The notes: generated by a model from the letters alone, not told the origin. 64,000 nt of DNA from Aspidiotus rigidus (GCA_035079385.1 JAVHKY010000024.1:6696001-6760000), one strand, 5' to 3'; positions 1 to 12,739 are shown, counted from the first letter of the stretch. Program-made: numbers and translations.

Positions 1-366
1 AGCTCTAACAAAGTACGTAAGTAAATCAACGTCACAAAAACCTATAATTACGTCACTCTTCTACGTAGATACCTAGCATAATTTTGATGAAGTCAGAGAA
101 TTACAGGACCCTATATTTGAAGGAATATCCAAAAGTAGGAACACAAGGCCTGTTTTCATCTCTCGCTAATTAATATTCTTCTCTTAAAAATTCCCGTTTT
201 CTCTGTTCAGGTAAATTGGATACAAATCGACTTCAGTATTGTCATCTATAATTTTCCGCTATTTTGGCCATTCTGGTCAACTTTTCGGTTCAGAATCCGA
301 TCCGACACTGAGATCATATGAGAGCGGCGAAGAAAGTTTTGAAATTACGCAATCAAATCGGGAGAC

Positions 367-3300
367 ATGATGACAGCGATAATTAATTTTTTCAAACTTG
401 AAAAAAGTTCATCTAAATGGAGAAGGAAGACTTATGCCATAGAGCCTTTCATATTTTTATCGTTGGTAGCCAGAAGTGCATTCCGTAAGTCTCAATCGTT
501 AATTTTTAATAGGCCTACCTAATACCTACCTATAGTTGCAATCCGTGTTCTTTACTCGAGTATTATTTTCCACCCCCTTAGAGGGAATACAAACAAACAC
601 TATCGAGGTGCAATATTGTAAGGCGTTGTTGGGTATTAAGGACGAAGGTGTATGCCTTAATACGTCTGCGCCTTACTTTCCGGAAGTACAGACATTCACA
701 TCGAACTTTTGGATCTTACGTTCTTGTACCAGATTAATAGTACCATTCGTATGTTCATTATTTTTGGGCCCGTGGAGTGACACACACGGTCGAAAACCGC
801 TATTACTGTTTGGAGCTGGCGGTGAGTTCGTGAATCCTTTAAACTCGTACCCGATTGATAAAATAATCGAAATCTGAAGCACGAATTGTTTGATTTCAGG
901 ATTTCTTTTGGCATTCATACTATGGACGTTTTTTAGCGACTCAAATTTGCATCCTTACTATCTCCTTGTTTCCGATATTCCACTAGCAATTACCGGAGGT
1001 AAAATGATGATGGTTCTTGCTGTTTACTGCTACATTTGTGATATCACAACTTTGGAAAATCGTGCTACTCGGTACTCCACCTCACAAACTACTCGCTTTC
1101 TCTTTTTGAAAAATGTAATTTTTGGATCTTCCGGCCGTATTTAGGTTATCTTTGACGCAAACGGTTGTTTACTCGGGTCATTTTATCGGCACTCTATTAG
1201 CCCCGTATCTGAGACAAGTCAGCTACAAGTTCGCTTACTCTACGTGCTCGACGATCATGTTGATCAGTTTTTTATACATTCATTTTCTTCTGGAGGAATC
1301 TGTGGTTAGATCTGAGGTAAGTGTATGTAGTAGTAACCAAATCTTTATAATTAGATTAAATTTCTGAGACTCTAGACGTCGTAATACAATGGTGATAGTG
1401 AGTGACTTCAGATTTTGTGTCAGATAATTTAAATAATTAATGACACGTCGATGACCGGAATAAGAATTTGAGCAGATTTTTGAAGTTTTCAAAAGAAGCA
1501 CTGAATTAATTTCATAACCTCATTGAAATAATGGACAATATTAAGTATAGATTAGGCCTATTAAATAGTTCATAAAATTTTACTATATAGTTGACGTCAT
1601 TGAGGTAACGAGGTTCAATATTCTTTTCTTGGCTTTACCATTCAAAAATCAACGATTCGACTTGTAAAATAATTTCTCTTCCTTCATTAGCAGTTACGTA
1701 ATCAATGAAATCTACTTTTTTAATTTTTACTCATTTATTCTATGAGATAGAAATGACGTGATAAATCTTGACCAAATACTCATTGAGAAAACTCCTCGCG
1801 TAGCAAATTTTGACTTGTTTTACCATATGCAGCTCCTTTTTTTTAATAATCATTATTAACGGTAGGAAGCTTTGCATAATAATTTACTTGTTTACCCATT
1901 TCTTGGAAAGAAAAACGGATCGTGTAAAAATAATTTTTTGCCCACGTCAAGACCTTAAATGCGTTAGAAAATATGGTTTCAGCTCTTCAAGTTATATAAT
2001 AATATTTTTCTCTCTGGAAATGAACTTTTTTTTTCTCTCTAATACGTATTGTAAGACATTTATCTCCTTTCCAATCTGTTTGTCGTAGAATGAACCTAAG
2101 CCAAGACGTACGAATCCGTTTAAATTGGAGCAACTGAAAAATTTGTACGAGTCGTGTTTTCGCAAGCAATCAAAGTCGAATGTAATAATCCTTGCTCTTA
2201 TCATTCTACTCATGTTTTTGTCACTGGTACAACAATACGGTATGTTTTTGAATTTTTTTTCTATATTTATCGTTCAGTATACAATGAAAAATGAGAAAAG
2301 AAAAGAATAGAGATAGAGAAATGAAATTAGCCGCGTAAGATTTAAAACACAACCAAATAATCGAGTCTAGATTCCAAAAGTTGGTCGGTTCATTTTCGGT
2401 CTTGAGCCTGTTGTTCTGTGACCTTAGAAATTATGACGACATGCCTGCGTACATCCGAATAAACGATCAGAAAGAAATATTCTTTCTTAGTCGTTCGAAA
2501 GATACTATTCGCCTGATCGTTGATTTGGATCTACGTTAATTCAACAAAATTCAACTTTGTGCGAAAGATCGGGGCAGGAATACCTCTTCCAGCCTGTTGC
2601 TTGTTATTTTCGTGAAAGAACTTCAGGATTGAGAAGATATTCGTGGTGGGAAAAAATTTTGTTTATTGAAAGGTTAAACAAAAGAGTTTGAGAGTAGAAG
2701 ACGGGGTTATAGAATAATATATGAAGCAGTTTTTGGTGAAAATGGCGAAAAATATTCCGAAATAGTAGCTAGAATGAAAGACATCTGACTTTGAATGGCT
2801 TTAACGGCAAACGCCTCTTCCAACTCTACCATAGCCTAATCCGTTCTCACTTGAAAAATGAAATTTTGTTCGTCCAAGGATGTATAAATTAAGAACAGAA
2901 AACTACCGAAACGTCGAAATAAAGTGTTTGTTTTTAAGGAGTGCGGGCCAAGCCAAAGTGTTTTCTGTTCTTAATCCGTCCTCACCTTGATTACGATTCT
3001 CCAATTCACAACCACATTGTAAAACGAGGACCTAAATATTACCGGGGGACCCGCTACCCCATTTGTTGAGGGTACTCTCAGGAAATTTTCGTCCGCGAGC
3101 GGCCCGAGGTTGGTGACGTGACGAAGAGAGGGGGGGGAAGACTTGAAAAAATGTCGACTCTCGAGCTATATATGATAGGAGACTTGAAAAAAATTAGATG
3201 CCATTGCAGGACTGCAATGGCAGTGTCCCAAGTCCCCTAGAGCCTGAAGTTTTTCCACGTCCTGAATATCATGACGTGACAACTTGAACGCGCTGCAATT

Positions 3301-5824
3301 TCAAGGAAGCCATCGTCTTTCCAAGTCCCCCTCCTATCATATATAGCTCGGAGGTAGGAATTTTTCCAAGTCCCCCTCCCCTCTTCGTGGCGTCATCAAT
3401 CTCGCTCGCGCCCGCGCTCGTGCTCGCACTCGCGGACGAAAATTTCCTGGAAGTATCCCCAACAAAAGGGATAGCGGGTTCCCCGCTAAAAATGTCGTCT
3501 CTCGAGCTAGGGACCCAGAAAAATTTCCACTGTTGAGCTATATATGACAGGAGGGGACTTGGAAAAACACGGCTTCCTTGAAATTGGAACGTGTTCAAGT
3601 TTTCACGTCATCATTTTCGGGACTTGGAAAAACTTCAGGCTCCAAGCTTCATATGATAGGAGCTAGGGGGACTTGGAAAAATTTTCGGGACAGTTGCAGT
3701 TCTGCATTGGCATCTAATTTTACGGAACTCAATTCAATCTTCCGGGCTTCGACTACCCTATGACGCGCGATGCACCAGTCCTTTACTCAGCCTATGCGCT
3801 GAGGCAGGTGTTCTTTTCCACCGTTAACACGCCCTTTTACTTGTTGCCAACTTTCTGGCCTCAACAGCCCAATACACAGAACTCCCTATCTTTTCAAATC
3901 CTCTCAGCCAATAAAATTCATACCCTTCTGTCTCTCGAATCCCACCTGAGCTCCTATCTCAAACTTAGGCCCTTCCTTCCTATTTTTTCATCACAGTTTA
4001 AAGAACTCAACAGATATGCTTTCGGATAAAGCCCTTCTGTTCTTTGTCTCCCCTGACAATTGTCTCGATCCTACTAAAATTTCCAAAACAGCAGACTTTA
4101 TATTATATATACTTAAACAATACATCAACAAAATCATTTCTTCAGAATTCCCCTCCTATATTCTGTGTTACACGGACGGGTCCAAGTCGGGACCCAGAAC
4201 AGGATATGACTTTCCATTCAATTTCAGTTCCGAATTCACCGCTATATTCTCACATTCCTCTCTCTTCTCGCAAGCTTCTCTCCTCTCCACAGATTCCGTT
4301 TAGGTACTATCTGATTCTCCATCATCCTCACTTGCTGTTCAAAACCCTCATTCTACCAAACCGAGCATCCACCGAATCCTCATTCTTATATACTAGTCAA
4401 GTTATTCCTCATTTTCCATATCTTTCCTATGGATGCTGGAACATATCAACCTTAAGGAACATAAAGCAGTGAATATTGCCTCGAAACAGCCTTTGCGTTC
4501 ACCTTCCATATTTGATCTCTCTCTCTTTTCCTCTTTATATGATCTCAAATCCTGTCAGAGCTCCTACATCCTCTCCTTCCAGCATGATTGCTGGTACTCA
4601 TCATCCTCCAATAAACTTTGATGTATGGGAAATCTTCGATTCCTTGGTCTGTACGAACCGCCCTTTTCGTCCAGCCCGTCTTAGAACAAATCATACCCGT
4701 CTCACTCATTCTTTTCCCTATTCACGCCTCTCACCCCCTTCATACTTATACTGTAATGCTGATGATCTGCCAGAAGTTTTTCCGGCATATTCCCTCTTCC
4801 TTGCTTACCTGAATGATTTCTTATGAACACGTCTGCACTTCATAAACAACCTTTAATTTGAACTTGACTTAGATGTAAGTTACTTGGTGAGAAGATGAGA
4901 AACTATAGTTTATCTGTGGTAGAGACTTGAAGAAATCTTCACCCTGAAACTTACCCTAATCTATTGATTGAAATTCGTTAACAACAGAGTAAAGGAAAAC
5001 TAGGGCAAGATTTCAGCATCCACGAGTTATGGACAACGAAATGCGATTTTAATTTCTTGCACTTTGAAAAAAAAGTTGATGAAATTGTTATACATGCTGA
5101 TCTATCGTTTTGATCCTCGACTAACAGGTGACGCTGCAGTATTCTATCTATTTTTACAAAATGTATTGAGCTGGACCTTAGAAGATTATACAAGATTGCA
5201 CGCCTTCTCGATCATCGGCTCGGGTAAGGAGATACAGAACCATTCTATAATATTTTCGGTCACAATATCATTTGTATTTAAAATTTTCTGTTCTCTTACA
5301 GCTACTCTGGTATGGTTGTGCACCTGGTTCTTCAGCAAAGTATTAAAATTACCAGATATGCTGTCAGTAGGAATCGTGACTTTATGTCGATTCTCAAGCG
5401 CTTTAATTATGATATTCGCCGCTGAAGTTTGGTTAATCTACCTGGCAAAATTATTAGATAGTATAACTGGGATGTACCCTTCTGTGGTTCGCGTTTTCGT
5501 GTCAAGAATGTTCTCCAAAGACGATCTCGGTAAGGTTGTGAGTAGTAGGGACTTATTTTACCATTTGATTGACTTGTAATGAGTATGCCATCATTATTTA
5601 GGAAAAGTATTCACGTTGATGGGTTCTCTGGAATCTCTGGCACCCGTTCTCGGCTCCTTAGTGTACAATACAATATACAACGAGACAATCGTCTCTCGTC
5701 CAAGTGGTGTATTCTTTGTAACGTGTTTTCTGTGCGTTTTAATGGCTGTTATTATCCTGTAAGTCGTATGAAATCTCATTCATAAACACTTCAATCTTTT
5801 GGCAGACAGATTCTTGAATGTTGA
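367..5824 (+). CDS. SLC46 / proton-coupled folate transporter-like MFS carrier, 9 exons
   Basis: Exons I infer: 367-484, 582-821, 900-1071, 1145-1316, 2089-2239, 5128-5223, 5302-5529, 5602-5758, 5806-5824. All junctions are GT/AG and the phases agree; the sum is 1353 nt, giving 450 aa plus stop, close to the ~460 aa of SLC46 proteins. The N-terminus carries the family's EP pair (EPFIFLSL) at the start of TM1. After TM2 comes the MFS loop signature GPWSDTHGRKPLL, matching the GAWSDSVGRRPLL type of human PCFT (SLC46A1). Further hydrophobic segments follow in exons 3-8, ending with KVFTLMGSLESLAPVLGS, typical of TM10-11. SLC46 members are plasma-membrane or lysosomal carriers for folates and related organic anions; the substrate here is unknown. 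Exon 2 is taken from 582 because the pyrimidine tract before it and the phase fit; starting at 536 breaks phase. The 2.9-kb fifth intron holds foldback repeats and a dead retrotransposon. Confidence 0.85.
2240..3040. other. First part of SLC46 intron 5
   Basis: Intronic sequence without recognisable genes. Two loosely similar stretches, around 2835 and 2968, share an AATCCGTYCTCAC core. Confidence 0.4.
3043..3722. repeat. Nested inverted-repeat (foldback) block in SLC46 intron 5
   Basis: Two pairs of imperfect inverted arms are visible. Arm A at 3043-3190 matches the reverse complement of 3318-3482: both contain a GACCCGCTA/GAACCCGCTA start, GAAATTTTCGTCCGCGAG, an ACGAAGAG segment and the GAGCTATATATGATAGGA motif. 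Arm B at 3185-3350 matches the reverse complement of 3533-3722, sharing GGCTTCCTTGAAATT, GTTCAAGTT, TCACGTCAT, AAACTTCAGGCTC and GCATCTAATT. The order is A, B, A', B'. No protein is encoded. The motif CTATCATATATAGCTC recurs near 32.66, 33.38, 33.83 and 50.0-50.7 kb, so this is a dispersed repeat family, probably a non-autonomous mobile element. Confidence 0.65.
3760..4830 (+). mobile_element. Degenerate non-LTR retrotransposon 3' end (RNase H plus C-terminal tail)
   Basis: Conceptual translation, broken by frameshifts, shows hallmarks of Jockey/R1-type non-LTR elements in the expected order: an RNase H first motif CYTDGSKSG near 4165-4190, the later RNase H motif around HINLKEHKAVNIASK near 4436-4490 (family form HxGIxGNExADxxAK), and the conserved tail LRTNHTRLTHS near 4682-4715. 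Several frames are needed, so it is dead. It lies in sense orientation inside intron 5 of the SLC46 gene, directly after the foldback block. The reverse transcriptase and endonuclease parts are absent or unrecognisable, as expected for a 5'-truncated copy. Confidence 0.65.
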
Positions 5825-6960
5825 GGAGGAACTACTTCTTATTTCTAATAAGTTTATTTCGACAATTCTCTCGAACTTGTGTTCCTTTCCAGGAGTGTAT
5901 CCAGCAAAATTTCCAGAGGGGGTCACATAAGGGCGTACTATTTTTTGTATTTAATAAAAGAGAGAGGGATCACAGCAAAAATTCAGCGGACAAGAACCTA
6001 AAAATATTACAATTTTTATTGATATTATGGGGTATTTTAGGTGTTAAGATGGAGGGGTCTCAACCCATGCCATCTGCATGTAAACTTCCAAGTCGAAGAA
6101 TAATTGATGATTTTTTCGAAAATAACTCCAATGAGTTTACCGCTCTTCTTAGGCACTACTGAAGTCTTTAAAACAGAAAAGTCTGAGTAGGAATGTTGAG
6201 ATAAAAATACTCACGTATACCGATGATAGAGAAGAACAATCAATTGAAATATTCTTCTTTTACAGATTAATTGTTTGGATTTATAGCCGTAGAGGTAGTG
6301 TAATTACAGAACCTCCAACAAACAATTCAAAAGTTTAAGCCTTTGACAAAAACAGATTTTGAATGAAGATCCGACTTATTTTCTCGTAGTATCTACGCTT
6401 GCTAATTGAAACCTTTGTTCAAGACTATAATTTTACCTCTCTGGTTTCGTAGTACCGGTAGATATTTGTATATAATTCAATAATGTTCTTTGCTAATTTT
6501 GAATGTTTATTTTTGTTTTTCATTAATGTAAAAAAAATGGTTAAAATTTCAAAAACATTTTTAGCCCCCCATATTTTTTACCTAATTCTTTTACAATAGA
6601 GTTTTGATTTGATAATAACTCGATAATGTGAAGCTGTGATATTATTAGCGTAATTCTTATATTTTAATGAAATACATAATTCTTTGTTATACCTAATATA
6701 AATATTTTTGAAGGGTAGGTAACAGTTTTGGACCTTACACGTACTACCAACTATGGTGGCAACGACTGAAGAAAAAAATCTTTATGTGTCAAGTAGTGTG
6801 ACAATTAGACAATAAAACGCTAATTGTTGGAGGCTCGTTTAGAATTCTTGGACTTTCACAACTCTGGATATACAAAGTGTACAGTATTTGCGTCAAGGAC
6901 ATCATTCCAAAGCACAACTAGAGGAAAAAATCACAGAAACCTTCAGACTTGATTGCTGGG
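5825..6960. other. Downstream flank of the SLC46 gene, no gene seen
   Basis: AT-rich sequence with candidate 3' UTR of the transporter. The ORF at 5818-6162 overlaps the transporter's last codons in another frame, has no recognisable domain and is probably chance. Confidence 0.4.
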
Positions 6961-7980
6961 ATGGAATTGTGAGTGCTTAGTTTCTTAGTTTTTGATTGTG
7001 ACTTTTTTTTTGGGGGGGGGGGAGGAGGAGAAGTGCGTGTAGGATGGGAGAAATCAAGGAGATCCCGAAGATTAGTTTTTATCACTGTCTTCGTCTTCTC
7101 AACAACCTAAGGTTAAAGAAGAAAACAGAGATTTACTCAGGAAAACTGTTCTTGCTTTCCAGGGTCGCCCTCGCAGACTGATTCATATTACTATTTGTTT
7201 AGGGCGGTCATTTAGAAAAGAGTCCTTCAAGACATCTCAGCGCGGCGGTGGTACGTACTTTGATATTTCCGACACACCGTGAAAGATGCATTGGTGATAG
7301 CGTTGCCCATACAACTTGAACATAGGGAAACATCGGATTGGAAGTGGAGTACTCTACCTCATATCGTCAACTTTTCACATGTGCACTATGATCTGGACGT
7401 CTTCATCATTTCTGCTGTTATTTGCCTTGATGCTCTGCGCGAACCCTCTCCCCATACAAATCCCAACAATATTTTATCAACACAACTTAATTATCCACAG
7501 AGACCCCGTGTCGCAGGTTCACACAGTTCAAGAGCTGGAATATAGCGTCAAGAAGGGAGACTTTGAAAGCTGACTTCAGTCTTATACCACAATCTGAACG
7601 CATCATCAAGGCCATTGCTTCCCGTGTGGGTACACCGGCTCTGAACCTCAACCTATGCAGAATCACACATTGCCTTGTGGGATCGTATGTCAATTGAGTC
7701 TGACTTTGATCAACATGGTGGGAGATAGTCGTCCTCCTGTCATCTTGTCCTCTACTGTCCACTTGAGTACTAAGAACTGAGAGTCCATTTGTGGCTGTCA
7801 AAGACGCAGGTATGTTTGTGGACGGGAATTCTCATTGTGGAGGGTATAGATTGTTGAGTAGTGTTCCGGTAAGAATTGGGTGAGTTCAAGATATATAAAT
7901 TACCTACTTTGTGAAAAGAAATAGACCAGTCTAATTTGGCCTCGAGTCCTAGACTTACCAAGGAGAATTAGTTGGTTGGC
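6961..7980. other. Repeat-like stretch without recognisable gene
   Basis: Contains a homopolymer G run around 7012-7021 and overlapping short ORFs on both strands (for example 7487-7801 minus). I do not recognise any of them. GC content is locally higher than the flanks, which may mean an old retroelement. Confidence 0.3.
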
Positions 7981-8500
7981 CTATAAAGTGCTGCCGCGTT
8001 GGACTTCTAATCTAATATTAGAAGTCCATACCCACTCGTTTTGCAATGATAATGTATAGTTGGTGAATTTTGGATTTTCCTTAGTGGAGTTCCCAATTTT
8101 CCGCGTTTGGCGAGTTTTTACGGTGCTAGAGGGCTTAAGAGCGATCATTATTTTATAAAAAAGAATGGTATTTGCCGACTCGACATTTATTTGAATATCG
8201 AGTGTCGTCAATAATTTCAATGAGTGAATACGAGTTGTTATTGGTGCAGTTGATTCTATTTGGGACGCTTTGAGAGCGTTTTTGGCGGTTTCCTGCCGTG
8301 GTCAGTTCGGGAGACTCTTGAGCGTAGCGCCTCTAGATCAAGTTCAAATAGAGAATGAGACTTATGGGAATTTGAGGAAGTATTTCTCAGAGAGGGTATC
8401 GTCCACTCGAGGAAATTGTGCTACCTCGAAGTGGAGAAAATATCTCGATGGTGTTCCTTGTAGAACGGTTCTCAGTGCGCCAGTGTGTTTCGATTGATGC
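7981..8500. mobile_element. Possible L1-like non-LTR remnant with internal inversion
   Basis: On the minus strand (8220 down to about 8030) the translation resembles the end of an L1-type endonuclease domain, with an IMIALKPSS stretch where the family has a SDHxPIxLxL motif. On the plus strand from about 8250 the translation SIWDALRAFL resembles the WDAxKAxxRG segment that follows the endonuclease in L1 proteins. The two pieces are adjacent but on opposite strands, as produced by inversion during target-primed insertion. Both are decayed and the resemblance is weak; this could be coincidence. Confidence 0.3.
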
Positions 8501-10880
8501 AACCAAACCAGTTCAGAATGATGGCCGACGAGTACATCAGGTAATCCTGTGGGCTAGGAGCAGCGATGGTTGAGTGAATTTTCCTTTAGGGGAGGCGCGC
8601 GCAAAAAAAAAAATGTCAAAAAATTTGTTGGTCGGTTTATCAATTTACCTCAGCACTATTTTTTTTTTCATTTTGTAGAAACAACGCCCCCCGGAAGTTC
8701 TGAATGACGAGACAAGTCGCCTCCACTGCCTTCTATACAAATTCCACCACCACTACCTAAGGAGATAGGTGTCAAAGAACAGATGTGATGCCGGTCGTCT
8801 TGACGATACCAAGAGCTGAATCACGAATTTGAGCTTCGAATCTTATTGAAAAAATAAAATTTAAAAAGATTATAGGCCTAAATGTTGCCAGGTCGAAGGC
8901 AGACCTACAGACATAGGTACAAAAAAAAATCAAGGAATTCTGAACTAAAACGTCTCAAAAACTTTTTGGTCCTGTTTCTTCCAAAATTGTCTACAGATTG
9001 AAAAAGGTTACAATAATAAGACTTTTGGCGGTCGACGATAATTTCAAAGCATGCGTGAATATGTCGTGAATTTTTCATGTTTAATTAGTCTGTACTGTTG
9101 GTAGATTATTTCTAGTTGCTCGTTAGTCTTTGTACATCTGTGTTCGAGTCCGATTCATATCACGTGGGTTAATTAAGGGTCATCTTAAGATTTTTTCACT
9201 TCCAATTTATATTTTCAATAACGAAGCAATATTTAGAAGAAAATCTTAAATTTGTACACTTTCCATCTAAATTTTATAACATTTCCATCGGATTTTCGCT
9301 TCAAATGTTATCAAAATTGTATTACAATACTTATGCGCGAGAAAAGATGACGTAAGTAGTTTGATTATCTAATTTGCGGGAGACGAATGCGTAAATATAA
9401 GCCAAAACACCATCTTAACGTCTGCATCTGGGCGGTAGAAAAATATGATCAACAAAGTAAAATTCTATTCGCTTCTCTATAAATAAACGTGCTTGTGTTC
9501 ATGACTTGTTATTACCGGTATAACTTATGTTGATCAATGTAGAAATTTAAAATTATTTTATGCGTTCGGTGCCGGTACTCATCGATAATTTGAACTTTTC
9601 TTTTTTTTTCCTCACTTTTTCACGTATCATGCGAACTTGAATACGAAGTTGAAGTAGACCCGTAGAAGATGATTTTGTGTAAGTAAAACAAACTATTTAA
9701 AATTTAGCGCGCGTTATCTAGTAAGGTCGATGTACGAATAATGATAATGATAAGAGTCAAGGTGATTACTCATTATAAGGGTTGCAATACAAGAATTTCG
9801 CTACCGAGTCGAGTGCATAATAATTGAGGAACGAAATTCGACAAAAGGATAACAAACCATAATTTACAGAACTGTGTGCAAATATTTTATAGCACTTTAT
9901 CGAATGATTCTGACGAATCGACTGTTTTCCTGAATACATAAGAAACATTGGATCCTATATTTGAATCTCATTACTCGACGTTTAATTTCACCGATTGCAG
10001 TGCCGCAAAATTGAAATACTTACCTACCTACTTATTGACTAGACACCAATTTTCTATAGTCGACACTTACGATTTTATTCATTTCTTTTTCTTTGTTATT
10101 TCATTCCCAGATGATTTCAGTTTCAAACATGAATTGGTCCACAACTGTCTGTTTACAATTTTCGAGCTATTGTAACAAAATATTAATGAAAATTTGATAC
10201 CTACCGTAATTCTCGAGAACGTAGAAAAAAAAAAAAAAAAAAAAAAAGAATACCGAACAAATAGAAACCAGCTTGGTTTTTAAAATTGAGCTCGTGATTC
10301 TTCAGACTAGGGAAGAAAATATGAAAAACAAAAATAAGATGAACGATAAGTATAGTATCATGGCGAATTACGTCTTTAACTGAATAAAAATATCGATTTT
10401 CCACGTGAAATGAAATGGGCTGGCAATATTTCGAGACGAACTGTCATAAAATAATGGATAATTTTCTCATCCACATCGATATTTCTAATGATAATTTTAC
10501 AATTAAAAAATAGGTACATAAAATTTAGGATTAGATATTTACTATGATTCGATAGTGGTATTGTTATTACTATTGATAAATTCAAATTAAACTGACGAGA
10601 TGATGAGTTTCATTAAGTAAAAGACATGTAAAAGAAACGAAAAAAAAAAAAAAAGTTTGGTAGGTTCAACTTTGTAAATAACTTTCGTAGAAAATAATGA
10701 GGATAAAAACTAGATACAAAATAATCAATATTTTATTTATCTATTCATGCACTTAGAGCCTTGAGGTTGAAAAAACTTATGTTCAATTAGGTTAATCTTA
10801 GGATTAATTTTGGTATAACTCGACTCAAACGTTCATCTTAACGTCAAGTAATGATGTTAAGTTTGTGAAGAAAGGCTGGA
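8501..10880. other. Gene-free AT-rich stretch
   Basis: No coding sequence recognised. Contains a 23-base A run at about 10225-10247 and other short A/T tracts. Short ORFs here (9766-9948 minus, 9948-10175 plus, 10201-10585 minus) are AT-rich and look like chance. Confidence 0.4.
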
Positions 10881-10994
10881 CGATGATGCTTCATGTTGAT
10901 AAGATCGAATGCAATTTGGTCGAAGTGGAAGTGGTCGAAACTCATAAGGTCGATGGTACATTTAGGTCGAATGAAAAATTGTTTGGATTATGAT

Positions 10995-11495
10995 CAGAGC
11001 CCGGATTCCTCGGCATTCGCCGAATCATTTTAGTGCGTTCGAAAAGCATGAAAATGATATAAAAGTACGTATTTGGGGTAGTAGGTGCTAGGAAAAAAAA
11101 TTTATTTTGCCGAAAATGACGATTTTGTTAGATATTGTCTAAAATTATGAAATTTCGGACAAAATTTGCTTAATTTTTCTTTAAATTCAGCAATGTTGAT
11201 GAAAATTTGACAGTTTTTTTTTAAATATTATTTTCAGTTCAAAGTTGAAAAAATTAAAAATTTGATTGAAAAATTACTAGGATTTTTATTGATGAGTTTA
11301 ATCTCCAGAAATCGTTTATTTTGGTCAAAATCACATAATTTTGGTCGTAAATTGAATAATTCTGATCATAAATTTGTAAAAGCACTGAAAACGCTGTTTT
11401 TCCTTTTTTTTTTAAAAAAATGCCGAGTAATGCCGAGAGTGCAACATTAAGTGCCGAAACTTTTTTATTTTTAATGCCGAAAAATCCGGGCTCTG
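10995..11495. mobile_element. Non-autonomous hAT-type transposon (501 bp) with 8-bp TSD
   Basis: The left end reads CAGAGCCCGGATTCCTCGGC and the right end, read inward on the other strand, CAGAGCCCGGATTTTTCGGC, a terminal inverted repeat with two mismatches. The element is flanked on both sides by the same eight bases ATTATGAT (10987-10994 and 11496-11503). An 8-bp target duplication together with CAG-starting termini is diagnostic of the hAT superfamily. The interior is AT-rich with no transposase frame, so movement would need an enzyme supplied in trans. Confidence 0.85.
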
Positions 11496-11599
11496 ATTAT
11501 GATAAATATAATGATATCATGAAGAAATACAAGTACAATTGAAAATTAGAAAAATGGCATCAACAAAGCGTGCAAAAAGTTATAAATCAATGAAAATAT

Positions 11600-11998
11600 A
11601 AAATGTATACACAGGCATTGATCGGACTCGCCGATTCTTGCAGAATTTTTTTGTGTAGCGAGAAAAAGCTGAAAACCAGATAGAAGTTCGTTTCATAGCT
11701 TAGGGGGCTTAGGAAAAAATTTTCATTTCACCGAAAAATACCGAAAATGGAATAAAAACCGAAAACGGAAATACTCGTGAACACCGAATTACCGAGAATA
11801 CGTAAATTAATAATTTTCAATCCATAACACACAAGAAGTGGAACATTTTTTTTTAAATTTTAATTTTAACGAGCATTTTAGCTGCAGCTGCCATTTGCTC
11901 GGCGATTATATAGTGTGGTATAAATGATAATAGTAATGAATAAAGTCAACAGTAATAATATTAGCCTACAGAGAAAAAAAAAAAAAAAAAAAAAAAAA

Positions 11999-12042
<44 letters not shown>

Positions 12043-12275
12043 ATAAATTTATTAATGTTCCATTTCTTTAAATTCACTTTTTTTTTCAATGGACTTCTCT
12101 TCTCTTTTTGATATTGTTGTATCGATTTATATCGACTTTTTCTATCTTTTTTTTCTCGTGAAAAACGCATAATTTTTCATTTTTACCGAATAATACCGAA
12201 AATTCAATTTTTAGTACCGATTGTGTCACCTTATTACACCGAAAAATCCGAGCTTTGCGGGTTCTAATTATGAGG
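11600..12275. mobile_element. Diverged relative of the neighbouring hAT-type element
   Basis: The stretch contains repeated ACCGAAAA words, a block at about 11700-11760 resembling 11085-11125 of the neighbouring element, and a right end ACCGAAAAATCCGAGCTT followed by GGGTTCTA that resembles the hAT terminus. I could not find a matching left terminus. A run of 27 A (11974-12000) followed by (TAA)n at 12001-12040 lies inside. Confidence 0.4.
11974..12040. repeat. Poly-A tract followed by (TAA)n microsatellite
   Basis: 27 consecutive A are followed by about 13 TAA units. Such a tail is also typical of the 3' end of retroposed copies, but no retroposon body was recognised immediately upstream. 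Confidence 0.9.
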
Positions 12276-12739
12276 CCCACCAAATGTGCCTCCTAGTCAT
12301 CACTTTCCTCTCAAATACTTCAGGACGACGGAAACAGATCTGTCCTCTCCTAGGATGATCTTTTTTTTCCTCCTCATGAGGAAAACTGCTCACGCCAAAA
12401 ATTTCGTAGTACCACGTCGTCAATGCATCGAATACGCGATGCCAGCTCTCTTCGAGGTGAATTTTTGAGGGTAGCGTCATACTGATTCCTGAAGACGATC
12501 GGATAGCGTGGTGGCTTCCTCATTCTCCGTCGTGGTTGGCCTCACGATGTATCCTCAAAATACAGAGGGAAATGTGCAGCTAGGTTAGGTTGGTTTACAG
12601 AAATTATATAATTATCACTATACAACCAACTTTTTATTTGACCTAAATGTGCTATCGACCTCATGGCTTTCGGCCGCTTCCACCTCTAACCAAATTGCCT
12701 CGAACTTATTACCGGTAGCCTGGATGGTATCAGGTATTC

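Larger units (their letters stand above)
10895..12715. repeat. Region bracketed by a diverged inverted repeat pair
   Basis: About 85 bp at 10895-10980 matches the reverse complement of about 12625-12712. Shared blocks include GCAATTTGGT, GTGGAAG, AGGTCGAT and ACATTTAGGTC, roughly three quarters identical. Between them lie a hAT-type element and a related GCCGAAA-rich stretch. It may be one large element with terminal inverted repeats, or two copies of a dispersed repeat in opposite orientation. Confidence 0.5.

Noticed and set aside
536..877. Exon 2 of the SLC46 gene starting at 536
   Set aside because: The open frame runs from 536, but joining it to exon 1 (ending 484 in phase 1) breaks frame. 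The acceptor at 580-581 has a good pyrimidine tract, restores phase and gives the family-like FQG junction.
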